23,472 nucleotides of DNA from Rhizophagus sp. LPA8_4_AMF (taxonomy: Eukaryota > Glomeromycota > Glomeromycetes > Glomerales > Glomeraceae), in the NCBI GenBank assembly GCA_021464525.1, contig JADRCO010001022.1, positions 1 through 23,472 of the forward strand, given 5' to 3'. Shown here piece after piece: positions 10,366-19,378 of the stretch (its first letter is position 1; each line of letters opens with the position of its first letter). Made by a program: the position numbers and the translations under genes. Below the pieces are notes generated by a model. It did not search any database. It was not told the origin of the DNA and worked only from the letters and a program-made list of their open reading frames with translations.

Positions 10366-11160
10366 CATATAAAATCGGTACAGCGACTTAATGCTAGCGA
10401 GTTAGTCTGAATGCTTGGAAAACCAATTCTCTCGGATTATCCGATACTTAACGTTAAGCTACGAAATAACGACACGTCATTAATGGCTTAGCAGGCTTTG
10501 AAAAAATAAAGATGCAGTATTGAAGTTGCGCCACTATGACGATAAAGATGACGTGATCATGTATCTATGTGACATGTGTTGCTGGCACCCATGAGAATTG
10601 TTCTTTCAATAATGGTTTATTTTGGAAATTATTCTAGAGGTTACACTGCATATGCGCACATATTAATAATTGGGCCTTTTTTAAGACCCCAAAGTACGCA
10701 AGATCAGGTGGTTCCCGCAGCTGCGATTGGCCACCTGACTCATTAATTGACGTAAACCAACCCCGCAAAAATGTTTTTTTTTATTTATCTAACCAATCGA
10801 ACTAACGTCTAACTAATTATTCTTACCCCTATGAAAAAAATTTGGGTTAATTTTGTTTAAAAATTGTAGACACATATACTTATTAATTGTATTAAAACCA
10901 TGTAAATTGTTGTCTTATAATTATTTGAAAAAGCACCAATATGTTTGACTTTTGTCTTCTAGTTATAGTGTATGAATACTATGTCAAAGTTATACAAAAA
11001 ATCACTGATAGGTAAATACCACAAGTTGCATGAAGAACTGGATTTTGATGTTTTTTCTAACTTAATTCAAAATAATTCTAGAAAACAAATCAAATGTAAA
11101 TTTTTTAGAATTAATGATTAAATAAATTTTGTGCTTTTTTTTTAGCATAACTAGTTAATG
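10366..11160. promoter_or_regulatory. Upstream region with E-boxes, CCAAT and TGACGT motifs
   Basis: Upstream of the lectin-like gene. TGACGT cores occur at 10474-10479 (minus), 10549-10554 and 10748-10753 (plus). Three E-boxes, CAGGTG, CAGCTG and CACCTG, sit at 10705-10710, 10718-10723 and 10732-10737 within a nested palindrome at 10704-10738. CCAAT lies at about 10728-10732 (minus) and near 10793 (plus). From about 10810 onward the sequence is AT-rich; a 46-residue open frame at 10981-11121 (MSKLYKKSLIGKYHKLHEEL...) is not recognised. Confidence 0.4.
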
Positions 11161-11330
11161 AATGAATTCAATTGTTGCTTATAAGGTAATACTTCTTCAG
11201 AAAATTCTTTAGAAGTTAGACCATTAAACTTAATAAAAGGAATGAGTTGTTGTAATGAATTTTAATACATTGAAATCTTCTTTTGAAAAGGTTACAGTAA
11301 CAGAAGAAAGTTCAGCATTCTGCGCAACTG
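11161..11330 (-). pseudogene. BTB-BACK-TLDc relic (BACK fragment)
   Basis: On the minus strand, 11328 downward reads VAQNAELSSVTVTFSKEDF then NVLK. This aligns with IAQNPGLSSDPSxYSNDDFNALK of the intact genes. After a frameshift it continues NSLQQLIPFIKFNGLTSKEF and SEEVLPYKQQ, matching NTLQQCIPxIKFTEFTSREFLNKVYPYKQ. It is the C-terminal half of a BACK domain only; the BTB and TLDc parts are not recognisable nearby. It is more diverged than any other copy and appears to be an old sixth member of the cluster. Confidence 0.8.
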
Positions 11331-12549
11331 AAGGCTAAGGTCTATCAAAAAAGTAAAACAATTACTATGTGTTATATTGTTATGTTGTAAATAGATGTCA
11401 TTTCATATGATTTTAAAAGCTAAGGGGATTGTAATTAGCATGTGAAAAAAAGAAATCTAGATTATTTAAGATTATTTAAGTTAGTTTATTTTGATTCTTA
11501 TATAAAGGTTAGTTAAAAAAATATGATTGGATTTTTATTAAAATCCATAAAAAATTTTATTTCTTTTCTTTTTATTAACATAAATCTTAAGATACAATTT
11601 CATGCATTTTTTTTTTAATCTTTCCTTCTTATATTTTAAACCAAAATTGGGTAATAGGTTCCTGATTTGTGACTTTCGAATCAAATTTCAAATTATTTTT
11701 TTTATGGAATCCTATATTTTATCCACTATTCACTGTAGTTTTTCCCTCTTGATGAACTATTTATTTTTTTCATCTTTGACATTTAAGGTTTCATCATGTG
11801 AATTTTGGTGTTGCAGCATGATCACCTGCGGTTTTTATAACTATAAATGTCATCAACTTCTGGTTATTCAAGGTGGAATAATAATAATAGCAGGGATGTT
11901 TTGGGTATAATTCTTTGGAGTTAGGACTGTTATTCTGAAAAAATTAGTGTGTTTAAAATAAGCTATCGCTTGAATCCATTAGCATGAAATATAAAACAGG
12001 ATACTAATTTTTTTTTTTTTTTTATCCCTAGATTTTAACCTAATGATTAATAAGGAAAGTTGGGATTAGTATTCAATTGTTAAAGTAAAATTCATGGACA
12101 AACTACCACGAAAGTATTTGCTAAGGATATTTTCATTCGTCATAGTTTTTTGGCCATACTACGTTGATTGTATGAGTCGTAATAATTAGCTATGGTTTAG
12201 CCGAACCTAAGAGATAGAGATAGGGTATTTTAAAAGGCGGCATTTATGTCACACCTATAGAAAGGGAAATAGGTTAGTGTTCCACATCAAAAATGTGAAT
12301 AACATAACAAAAATGAATTTCATAATATCTGGGAAAATTATCTTTTCTTTTTAACAATCATAAAAACCATGTAATTCTGGAATTTTAAATTTTAATTGGA
12401 AGATCTTAAAAAATCAAAAGGAATATTTTATTTTCACATTTGGTCGAATTCATAATTACAACAACCACATCTTATTAATAAGTAAAATAATAATTTTTTG
12501 AACTATACAATCGTACAACACAATCCTGACAAATTATTTAATCTATAAT
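11331..12549. other. Intergenic, no gene supported
   Basis: AT-rich DNA with long T runs (for example 12009-12023). Only the last 70 bases resemble the 3' flanks of the other minus-strand BTB genes (TTTTTTGAACT..., CCTGACAAATTATTTAATCT). A plus-strand open frame at 11602-11910 is dominated by Phe, Ile, Leu and Ser, has no homolog in the window, and is judged a chance frame. Confidence 0.45.
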
Positions 12550-14215
12550 TCATTTATGAATCTGAAAAACTTCATATTCTTCTATAGAAAATCCATCTGA
12601 AGTCTCTCTGATCTGTTTTTCATAAGAATTCTCTCGACAATGATTAAGAGTATTTTCATTAAAAGGTTTACCTTGATACCCTCCATATATTTCAAGGTCT
12701 CCAAAACCAAATGATGGTCCATAATAACTAGAATACCTTATAGCATTGTCTGCTTTCTTCACTCGAGTGATAAGACAATTTTCAATATTTTCTTTATTCA
12801 TGAAAGAGAAAATAAAACTATCATTAGTAGTACCAAATTCACTTATAATTTCATTATTACTTTTCCATTCTATCGGATTGTATCCTCCAAGAATTTCATT
12901 GCTGTCTTTCACTTTAATAATCGTTACAGTATGAGATTGATTATCACAAACTTCATGAAATCGTTTAGCCGTAAATCCATCAAGAGAACCACGAAAAATT
13001 AATTTGAATTCATATGAATTTGTCAATTCATCTGTAATCTCTAATCTATCAATCCATTTTGAGATTAATTCAGCATGTTGAATTGTAATGATATTTGAAT
13101 CAATACCTTTAATATATAATTTTTTGATAATCTGTGGTTCTGACTTTTTACTTGGTACATAATCATGATCCAAAAAATATTTGATTATATTTTCACGCAT
13201 CTCATCAGGAATAATCTGTTTATACGGATATACATTATTCAGGAATTCTCTAGAAGTAAATTCAGTAAATTTAAATAAAGGAATACATTGTTGTAAAGTA
13301 TTTTTCAAAGCATTGAAATCATCATTTGAATAACATGAGGGATCCGAAGAAAGTCCAGGATTTTGAGTAATACCCCATTTAAGTACATGCTCCCAAACTT
13401 GAACTTCACTTAGATTAAATTTAACATGCTGAATAAGAAAGATTAAAGCCTTTTCTGAAATCGAAGTAAAATCAGGTGAATTGAAAATTTTTTCTGGTTG
13501 TTTAGATATTAACTCTGTGCAAAACTTTTGAAGATCCAAGAAAGAATCATTTTCGAAGCTTGTTTGATATATCAAGTTAAAATTTTGTTCTATCCAGTTC
13601 GGTTTGTTTTTAATTAAAAATGATTGTAAATAGGGAATTAATTCTTGAAGGTTTAATTCACTAGCAGCAATCAAAATTTTAACGACATCCGAAGTATCGT
13701 ATTCTGCCAAAGAAAGTCTTCCGCTATAAATATACCTAAAATAAAAATAATAAGTTGATTAAAAAAAAAAAAATTTTTTTGATTTTATTTACAACGATTA
13801 CTAATTTAGTTCTTTTTTACCTTAAAATAATTTGAAAAATATCAGGTAAAATATTCGGTAATTTAATATGTGATAAAGTTCCGTCATTGTTCTTTTTATC
13901 AGTTGAGAAAATTATTTTAAAAATTTCAGATAAAAAATTCGGGGATTCATTATGTGCTAAAGTTCCGTCATCGTTTTTTTTATTAGTTGATAAAATTCTT
14001 TTCAAATAAGGAGAACGATAATTTAAAATAACCATATGAGCACGAAAAATTTTTACGTGAGGTTCATTACCAACTTCAATTTTAATATCATAATACTCAT
14101 CATCATCCATAATTTCAAGTAAATTTTGTGATAATTTTGGTAAAAATTCATTATCTGCCATTATATTTGTCAAGAACAAAATTACAAGAATAGAAATAAT
14201 TTTGACGAACTTCAT
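12550..14215 (-). CDS. BTB-BACK-TLDc protein with BTB duplication and possible signal peptide
   Basis: Two exons: exon 1 14215-13821, intron 13820-13736 (85 bp, GTAAAA...TTTTAG), exon 2 13735-12550, giving 526 residues. The family-type start MADNEFLPKLSQ is at 14161 (508 residues). The first ATG after the conserved GATCTGCAA motif is at 14215, in frame, and adds MKFVKIISILVILFLTNI, which looks like a signal peptide or membrane anchor. Within BTB, 84 bp are tandemly duplicated (13990-13907 and 13906-13823), repeating STxKKxxDGTLxH...IFxIIx; the first copy has diverged more (HNESPNFLSEIF). Exon 1 is therefore 28 codons longer than in its paralogs but stays open. BACK (FNLIYQ, VWEHVLKWGI) and TLDc (FRGSLDGFTA, GGYNPIEW, YGPSFGFGDL, end FQIHK) are intact. 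If secreted it could not be a classical cullin adaptor; with the start at 14161 it would be cytosolic like the rest. Confidence 0.88.
13823..13990 (-). repeat. 84-bp in-frame tandem duplication in BTB exon
   Basis: Two adjacent 84-bp copies, 13990-13907 and 13906-13823 on the minus strand, each begin TCAACT(A/G)ATAAAAA. They share GACGGAACTTTA and ATTTTT-A-AT-ATTTT stretches but differ at more than ten sites, so the event is not very recent. The other four full-length genes have one copy. Confidence 0.85.
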
Positions 14216-14320
14216 TATGGAACAACAATAGTATATTTTTATTCTATCAAAATGAAGAGGAAAATAAAGAGAGCACAAGAATATTGCTAATCCTAATCTG
14301 TGAAATGGTTCAACTTAATA

Positions 14321-14329
14321 TTGCAGATC
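14321..14329 (-). promoter_or_regulatory. Conserved GATCTGCAA upstream motif
   Basis: GATCTGCAA on the minus strand, followed by AACCATTTCACAGATTAGGA, closely matches the leader upstream of the gene at 20768 (AACCATTTCACAAATTAAGG). It lies 106 bp before the ATG at 14215 and 160 bp before the one at 14161. That is farther than in the paralogs, so extra leader sequence lies between. Confidence 0.45.
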
Positions 14330-14442
14330 CTTGGAAGTTGTAACACAATGTTCAGATAAATTAATTGGATCGGTTTAATTTGCTTGTTAAAACCCTATTA
14401 ATAACTAGTTAATTTCATCAATCATTTGAAGGTAGTAGGCTA

Positions 14443-14952
14443 TTCAGTACTAGTACTGAATAACCTCCTACCTGGTACGGTTGATCAAATTTCCCAAAAA
14501 TTCCAAAAATTCCGTACCGTACTGTACTTGTCCTATATATATTATATATATTATAGTCTATAGAGCATGGTACAGTTAATTTTTTTTTATATGTCCAAAT
14601 GACCACTATGATTAAATGGCCATTGATATCCAATAACTACTATGGTTAAATGGACATTGGTGTCTAAATAATCAATATGCTAAATGTACTATCAATGTCC
14701 ATTTACATGTGATTATTTGGACACCAATGTCCATTTAATCATAGTGATACACTAATGTCATTTAACTATGGTGGTTATTTGGACATTAATGTCCGTAGTT
14801 ATTTGGACATATAAAAAAAAATTAAACGTACCATACTGTACTGGCTCTATAATATATATATAGGACAAGTACGGTACGGTACGGAATTTTTGAAATTTTT
14901 AAAAAAATGATCAACAGTACCGTACAGGTTTCCAACATCGTACCGTACTGAA
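14443..14952. mobile_element. Foldback MITE-like element, 510 bp, TA-flanked
   Basis: Almost the whole segment is one inverted repeat with arms of about 245 bp meeting near 14690. Both tips read TTCAGTAC inward and are flanked by TA (14441-14442 and 14953-14954), as expected for a Tc1/mariner-type target duplication. Shared arm landmarks are TTGATCA, AAAAATTCCGTACCGTAC, TACTTGTCCTATATATAT and TTAATTTTTTTTTATATGTCC. Toward the centre each arm carries several copies of a unit of about 35 bp (ACTATGaTTAAATGGACATTGgTGTCC-like). The left tip also holds its own palindrome (14431-14472). There is no coding capacity; open frames here are by-products of the repeat. The family name is unknown. Confidence 0.85.
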
Positions 14953-14954
14953 TA

Positions 14955-16560
14955 ACTAGTTTTATATTGGAAATTTTGATAATAACCTTAATAACCTCTA
15001 TTTCATTATTACTTTTTTTGTTCTTTTTCTTTTTTCTCATGTTTTTATTATAGTACTTTCCATACTTGTTATTAAAGAAATAATATTTGGTCAAACAATA
15101 ATTGGTGAAACGGGCAATAAATTTGGTTGTTATGAAATTTTCAGTTGAATTTAAATTCAAATAAATTTAAAATTATAGTGGGTAAATTAAATAAATTTAT
15201 GATAAATGTATTGATATTAGAATAAAGAAAAAAATTTATCAAGAAAAAAAAAATGAATAATAATTTCACAAACTCATTCATAAAACATATGTCTCTAATA
15301 ATTACACATATAATTTGCATAATCTTTTTAAGAAATGTTATAAATTTTAGTCGGATTTATTAGAAACCCTTATTCTCATGATAATATCATAATTTATGAG
15401 AATTTTCTGTTGATTCCTATATTTGATATGAATAGAATAAGGTTTTTTTTTAAGTATTTCCAAGCAAACGGTTTGACCTTGTCTTAATGCAATTTTCATG
15501 TACTCCCAATTATTATTCTAAGTTCTGTGAAAAACTTTTGATATTTTTGTAAATTTAAATTCAAATATACTTATTAGATCACCAAATGTTAATATGAGTC
15601 AATCGACTCTTAAATGAGTAACGAGAGCGATACTGATAGAATATATATCCCTATTTTATTTTTATTTAAAATTATTATAGAAATTAACAAAAAAATGTGT
15701 AGATAATTTCGATATTTTTAAAGGACAAAATCAAAAAAAATCATTTGTAAAATATTCATAACAATGAATTCTCTGAATCTGATGATATTTCTGATAGCGG
15801 TAAACAACTAACATTACTAACGCTCGTGGTTAAAAGATCATATAAAGAGATAAAAGCTGTAATTTTTATATATTAATAAAGATTTTTTGATTATTATCCG
15901 GAGGCCGGAGCAAAGCGTATAAATTTTGTTTATCCCTTGAAAACGCCTTCCGCGAATCACTTGTGTATCCTTTTCTTTTTTGAATAATTTTCTCATCGTG
16001 TTTTTTTTTTTTTGAAACCTTGAAAAATATCAACGAATGATAATCATTTTTTTCTAAAAAAAATTTTAACAGTTTCCATTTCAATTAGTCTTTTTTCTTC
16101 TGCAAATTGTTGGTAGTACGTAGTCATGTGCATACTGCAGCCTTTAATTCTTTTGACAGTTTCCATTTACCAAGTATATTTTAAATAGTATATTCTATAG
16201 GAATTGAAACTTTATTGGCATATTATCAATAATATATTATCAATAATATTAGTAACTAAAGTTATAAATCATATATAGCACATTTTTTACTATGATTTAC
16301 GTGTCTTTAAATATTAACATTTCAGACTAAATCATAGTTATGCTTTGCGTACAGTTTTAAATGATTTAAAATAGACTTTTTTTAAAACTAACTATATATC
16401 TTATACATTGCCTGATCCTGATTAACATTTGAAAAAAGTTTTATGTTGTTATAAATAAACGAACTAATAATCAATCAATCGATTATAAAATAATAAAAAT
16501 TCAGTTAATTAATTTACTTTTAATCTACTAAATATTTAACGAATAGGAATTCTGTCAAAT
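14955..16560. other. Intergenic, repeat relics only
   Basis: AT-rich and without a convincing gene. The frame at about 15770-15885 (NNEFSESDDISDSGK...) and the minus-strand frame 16084-15866, which ends with RKAFSRDKQNLYALLRPP over a GC-richer TCCGGAGGCCGGA patch, look like pieces of old repeats. A short tandem ATATTATCAATA repeat lies at about 16219-16250. Confidence 0.35.
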
Positions 16561-16579
16561 TTATTTAATGTTATTACAT

Positions 16580-17060
16580 TTATTATACATACATGTTGAA
16601 AATCGCTTTAATTGATCAAATTATTGATATTCTCAATATTAGTCTTGTGAGAATAGATGAGTTTCCCGGGTATCTGGTTCTCTCAGACAACACTTACACC
16701 ACCTACAGATACAACCATCTTCACACCACACTGACAAGCACATCTATAACCACACCTGTAATAACATATACAATCATTAACGACAAGAGAATTTGACTTG
16801 ACGCATATTTCGACGTCTTCAATGTAAGATGACATGCAAAAAGTGTTTGAACGGGTGATGCCTGAATTACAATTATGCAAAGATGATTACAGAAATGATA
16901 CCGTGAAGATACATTTTGGCCTTGATTTCGATAAGATCTTATGTGAACAGAAATACATCTTCCTAGAGGAATATTTATACCTACGTTATTGGCCAAACCC
17001 TGTATTATTAATGCTTTTTCATCACTTATTAAACTTTTTTACTTTCAACTGAAGATCAAT
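16580..17060. other. Less AT-rich island of unknown nature
   Basis: Base composition is clearly less AT-rich than on either side. Overlapping open frames occur on both strands: plus 16593-16796 and 16834-17052 (the latter MQKVFERVMPELQLCKDDYR...), minus 16996-16721 and 16880-16683 (the last Cys-rich, with CICYYRCGYRCACQCG). None resembles a family I know, and none has flanking splice or leader features I can defend. It could be a decayed gene, a transposon fragment or an unrecognised small gene. Confidence 0.3.
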
Positions 17061-17844
17061 TAACCATAGTAAAGTAAGATTTTTCTTTTGAACACGTCCT
17101 TATCCCTTGTTCTATAGCTTTTTTTATATAGCTTATACATTCACAATCTATTTCTTTATAAAATCAATTACTTAGTATTTACTGCAAGAACCTCGCTACA
17201 TGATCAGCAAAATTTTGTAAATCCAACTAAACCAAAAAAAATACAAGGTCAGACTCATTGTCGACCTAATTGGGACTTTATTAGATCAATTTGACGCGAA
17301 GTTTGAGTTTTGGTAGTTCCCACACACCATCAGTCTATGGGAACATCATCCAAACTAAAATAAACCAATAATTATTAATACAAACGCATGAGACGTTTAA
17401 AGATAATTTACGCCAATTACAATATTATCAATATTTTCCCATACAACGAATAATTTTGATCTTGGATCATTTAACATAGATGAACTCTATCTTAATAGAG
17501 AATGTATTCTTATTGCAAGATTCAAATTTAACTAAAAAAAAGGAGTCAACTGATTGGGTCTATGATTTTATTTTTGTTTCCGTTTTTTGTTACTTCATAA
17601 AATGAATCGACTATTTAAAATGGATTTCATTATGAGAAATTCCAGGAATTCATATTTATATTTATGTATGATTATTACATAACACTGGCAAAAATCTTGG
17701 CGTTGAAGCCGTTGAACGCCCTTTGATTACCAAAAATAATTGCTATTGTTCCAGTTCAAATCAAGATCGATGATGAGTCACTTGAATAAATCCTAATAAA
17801 GCCACTCTCAACCCAAAATTTTCGTTTAACATAACGTTACAAAA
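17061..17844. other. Upstream flank of plus-strand BTB block
   Basis: No gene seen. Bases 17540-17650 are the second copy of the dispersed repeat at 1580-1690 (shared core ATTATGAGAAATTCCA). The segment 17690-17840 is less AT-rich and probably contains the promoter of the BTB gene starting at 17904. Confidence 0.4.
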
Positions 17845-17850
17845 GATCTT
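17841..17850 (+). promoter_or_regulatory. Partial copy of the GATCTGCAA leader motif
   Basis: AAAAGATCTT, 54 bp before the ATG at 17904, aligns with AAAAGATCTGCAA of the gene at 20768. The GCAA and the following part of about 20 bp are deleted, and homology resumes at TCACAAATTAAG. If the motif matters, this promoter should differ in strength or start site. Confidence 0.35.
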
Positions 17851-17903
17851 CACAAATTAAGAATTTGCTCTATTCTTTTAAAATTAATAATAATAAATTA
17901 ATA

Positions 17904-19378
17904 ATGGCTGAGGATAAATTTTTACCAAAATTATCTCAAAATTTACTCGAAATTTTGAATGATGATGAATATTATGATATTACAATTGAAGTTGGTAATG
18001 ATCCTAACGTAAAAATTTTTCGTGCTCATATGGTTATTTTAAATTATCGTTCTCCTTATTTACGAAGAATTTTGTCAACTAATAAAAAGAAAAGTGATGG
18101 AACTCTAACACATATTAAATTACCAAATATTTTACCTGAAATTTTTCAAATAATTATAAGGTAAAAAATAATAAACAAATTGAGTCATAATTTTGTAAAA
18201 AAAAAAAAAAAATTTTTTTAATCAACGCATTATTATATTTTAGATATATTTATGGTGGAAAAATTTCTTTAGTAGAATATGATATTTCAGATATCATTAA
18301 GATCTTGGTTTCTGCTAATGAACTAGGTCTTCAGGAATTAATTCCTCATATTCAATCATTTTTGATGGAAAACAAAAAAAACTGGATAGACCAAAATTTT
18401 AATCTAATATATCAGCAGATTAGCTTTGAAAATGAGGATCTCCAAAAGTTTTATACAGAGTTAATTTCTAAACATTCAGAAAAAATTTTCAATTCATCTG
18501 ATTTTACTTCAATTCCAGAAAAAGCTTTAATATCTCTTATTCAACAAGATAATTGTCAATTTAGGGAAGTTCAAGTTTGGGAACATGTACTTAAATGGGG
18601 AATTGCTCAAAATCCTGGACTTTCATCGGATCCTTCACATTATTCAAATGATGATTTTAATACTTTAAAAAATACTTTGCAACAATGTATTCCTATTATA
18701 AAATTCTTTAATTTAACCTCAAGAGAATTTTTGAAAAATGTGTTTCCTTTTAGAGAAATTCTACCCAATGAGTTATATATAAACTTATTAAAACTATTTT
18801 TGAGTAATAATTATAGACCATCACCTATTGATTCTAAAATAATTACAATTCAACATGCTGAATTAATCTCAAAATGGATCGATAAGTTAGAGAATACAGA
18901 TGAATTAAAAAATTCATATAAATTCAAATTAATTCTTCGTGGATCTCGTGATGGATTTACGGCTAAACGATTTCGTGAAATATGTGATAATAGATCTCGT
19001 ACTGTAGCAATAATTAAAGTGAAAGGCAACAATGAGATTCTTGGAGGATATAATCCGATTGAATGGAAAAATGAGAATAAAATTATTAATGTTTATGGCA
19101 TTACTAAGGATAGTTTTATTTTCTCTTTTATGAATAAAGAAAATATTGAAGATCATATAATTAGTCGAGTAAAGAATGAAAAATACGCTATAAATTATTG
19201 GGATAAATACGGACCATCATTTGGTAAGGGAGACCTTACAATATTTGAAGGGAATAAAGGTAAAGGTTTTTTTAATAATAAAACAAGTTATTGTTATAAT
19301 AATTCTTATGAAAAACCTATAAGAAATGCGAAAGAAGTTTTTTCTGTAGAAGAATATGAGATATTTCAGGTATCATAA
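17904..19378 (+). CDS. BTB-BACK-TLDc domain protein
   Basis: Intact two-exon gene: exon 1 17904-18160, intron 18161-18243 (83 bp, GTAAAA...TTTTAG, phase 2), exon 2 18244-19378, giving 463 residues, the shortest intact member. The start MAEDKFLPKLSQ is the first ATG of the frame. BTB is about 10-125, BACK about 130-265 with a small deletion (FENEDLQKF where paralogs have FENDSFLDLQKF), and TLDc about 290-463 (LRGSRDGFTA, GGYNPIEWK, YGPSFGKGDL). The BACK-TLDc linker is about 13-19 residues shorter than in paralogs. The C-terminus is FQVS instead of FQIHK because of a one-base indel near the stop. Upstream, AAAAGATCTTCACAAATTAAG matches the leader of the next gene with the middle of its GATCTGCAA region deleted. 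It forms a tandem pair with the gene at 20768. Confidence 0.93.

Noticed and set aside
10291-10368. Longer N-terminus for the lectin-like protein from an upstream ATG
   Set aside because: The ATG overlaps the TATA box, and the extra residues would bury the signal peptide.
11602-11910. Plus-strand open frame of 102 codons
   Set aside because: The composition (Phe, Ile, Ser, Leu) is what T-rich DNA gives by chance. No homologous copy, leader or splice signal supports it.
14216-14278. Further N-terminal extension of the third BTB protein to a TTG codon
   Set aside because: TTG is not expected as a start in a eukaryotic nuclear gene when an ATG follows at 14215.
14418-14633. Minus-strand open frame of 71 codons
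   Set aside because: It lies within the arm of the foldback element; its peptide is a by-product of the repeat and has no conserved counterpart.
14822-15160. Minus-strand open frame of 112 codons
   Set aside because: It runs from the right arm of the foldback element into AT-rich DNA and encodes low-complexity Lys/Asn/Ile sequence.
15866-16084. Minus-strand open frame of 72 codons over a CCGGAGGCCGG patch
   Set aside because: It looks like part of an old repeat rather than a gene. I cannot name the family, so it is only described in the intergenic entry.
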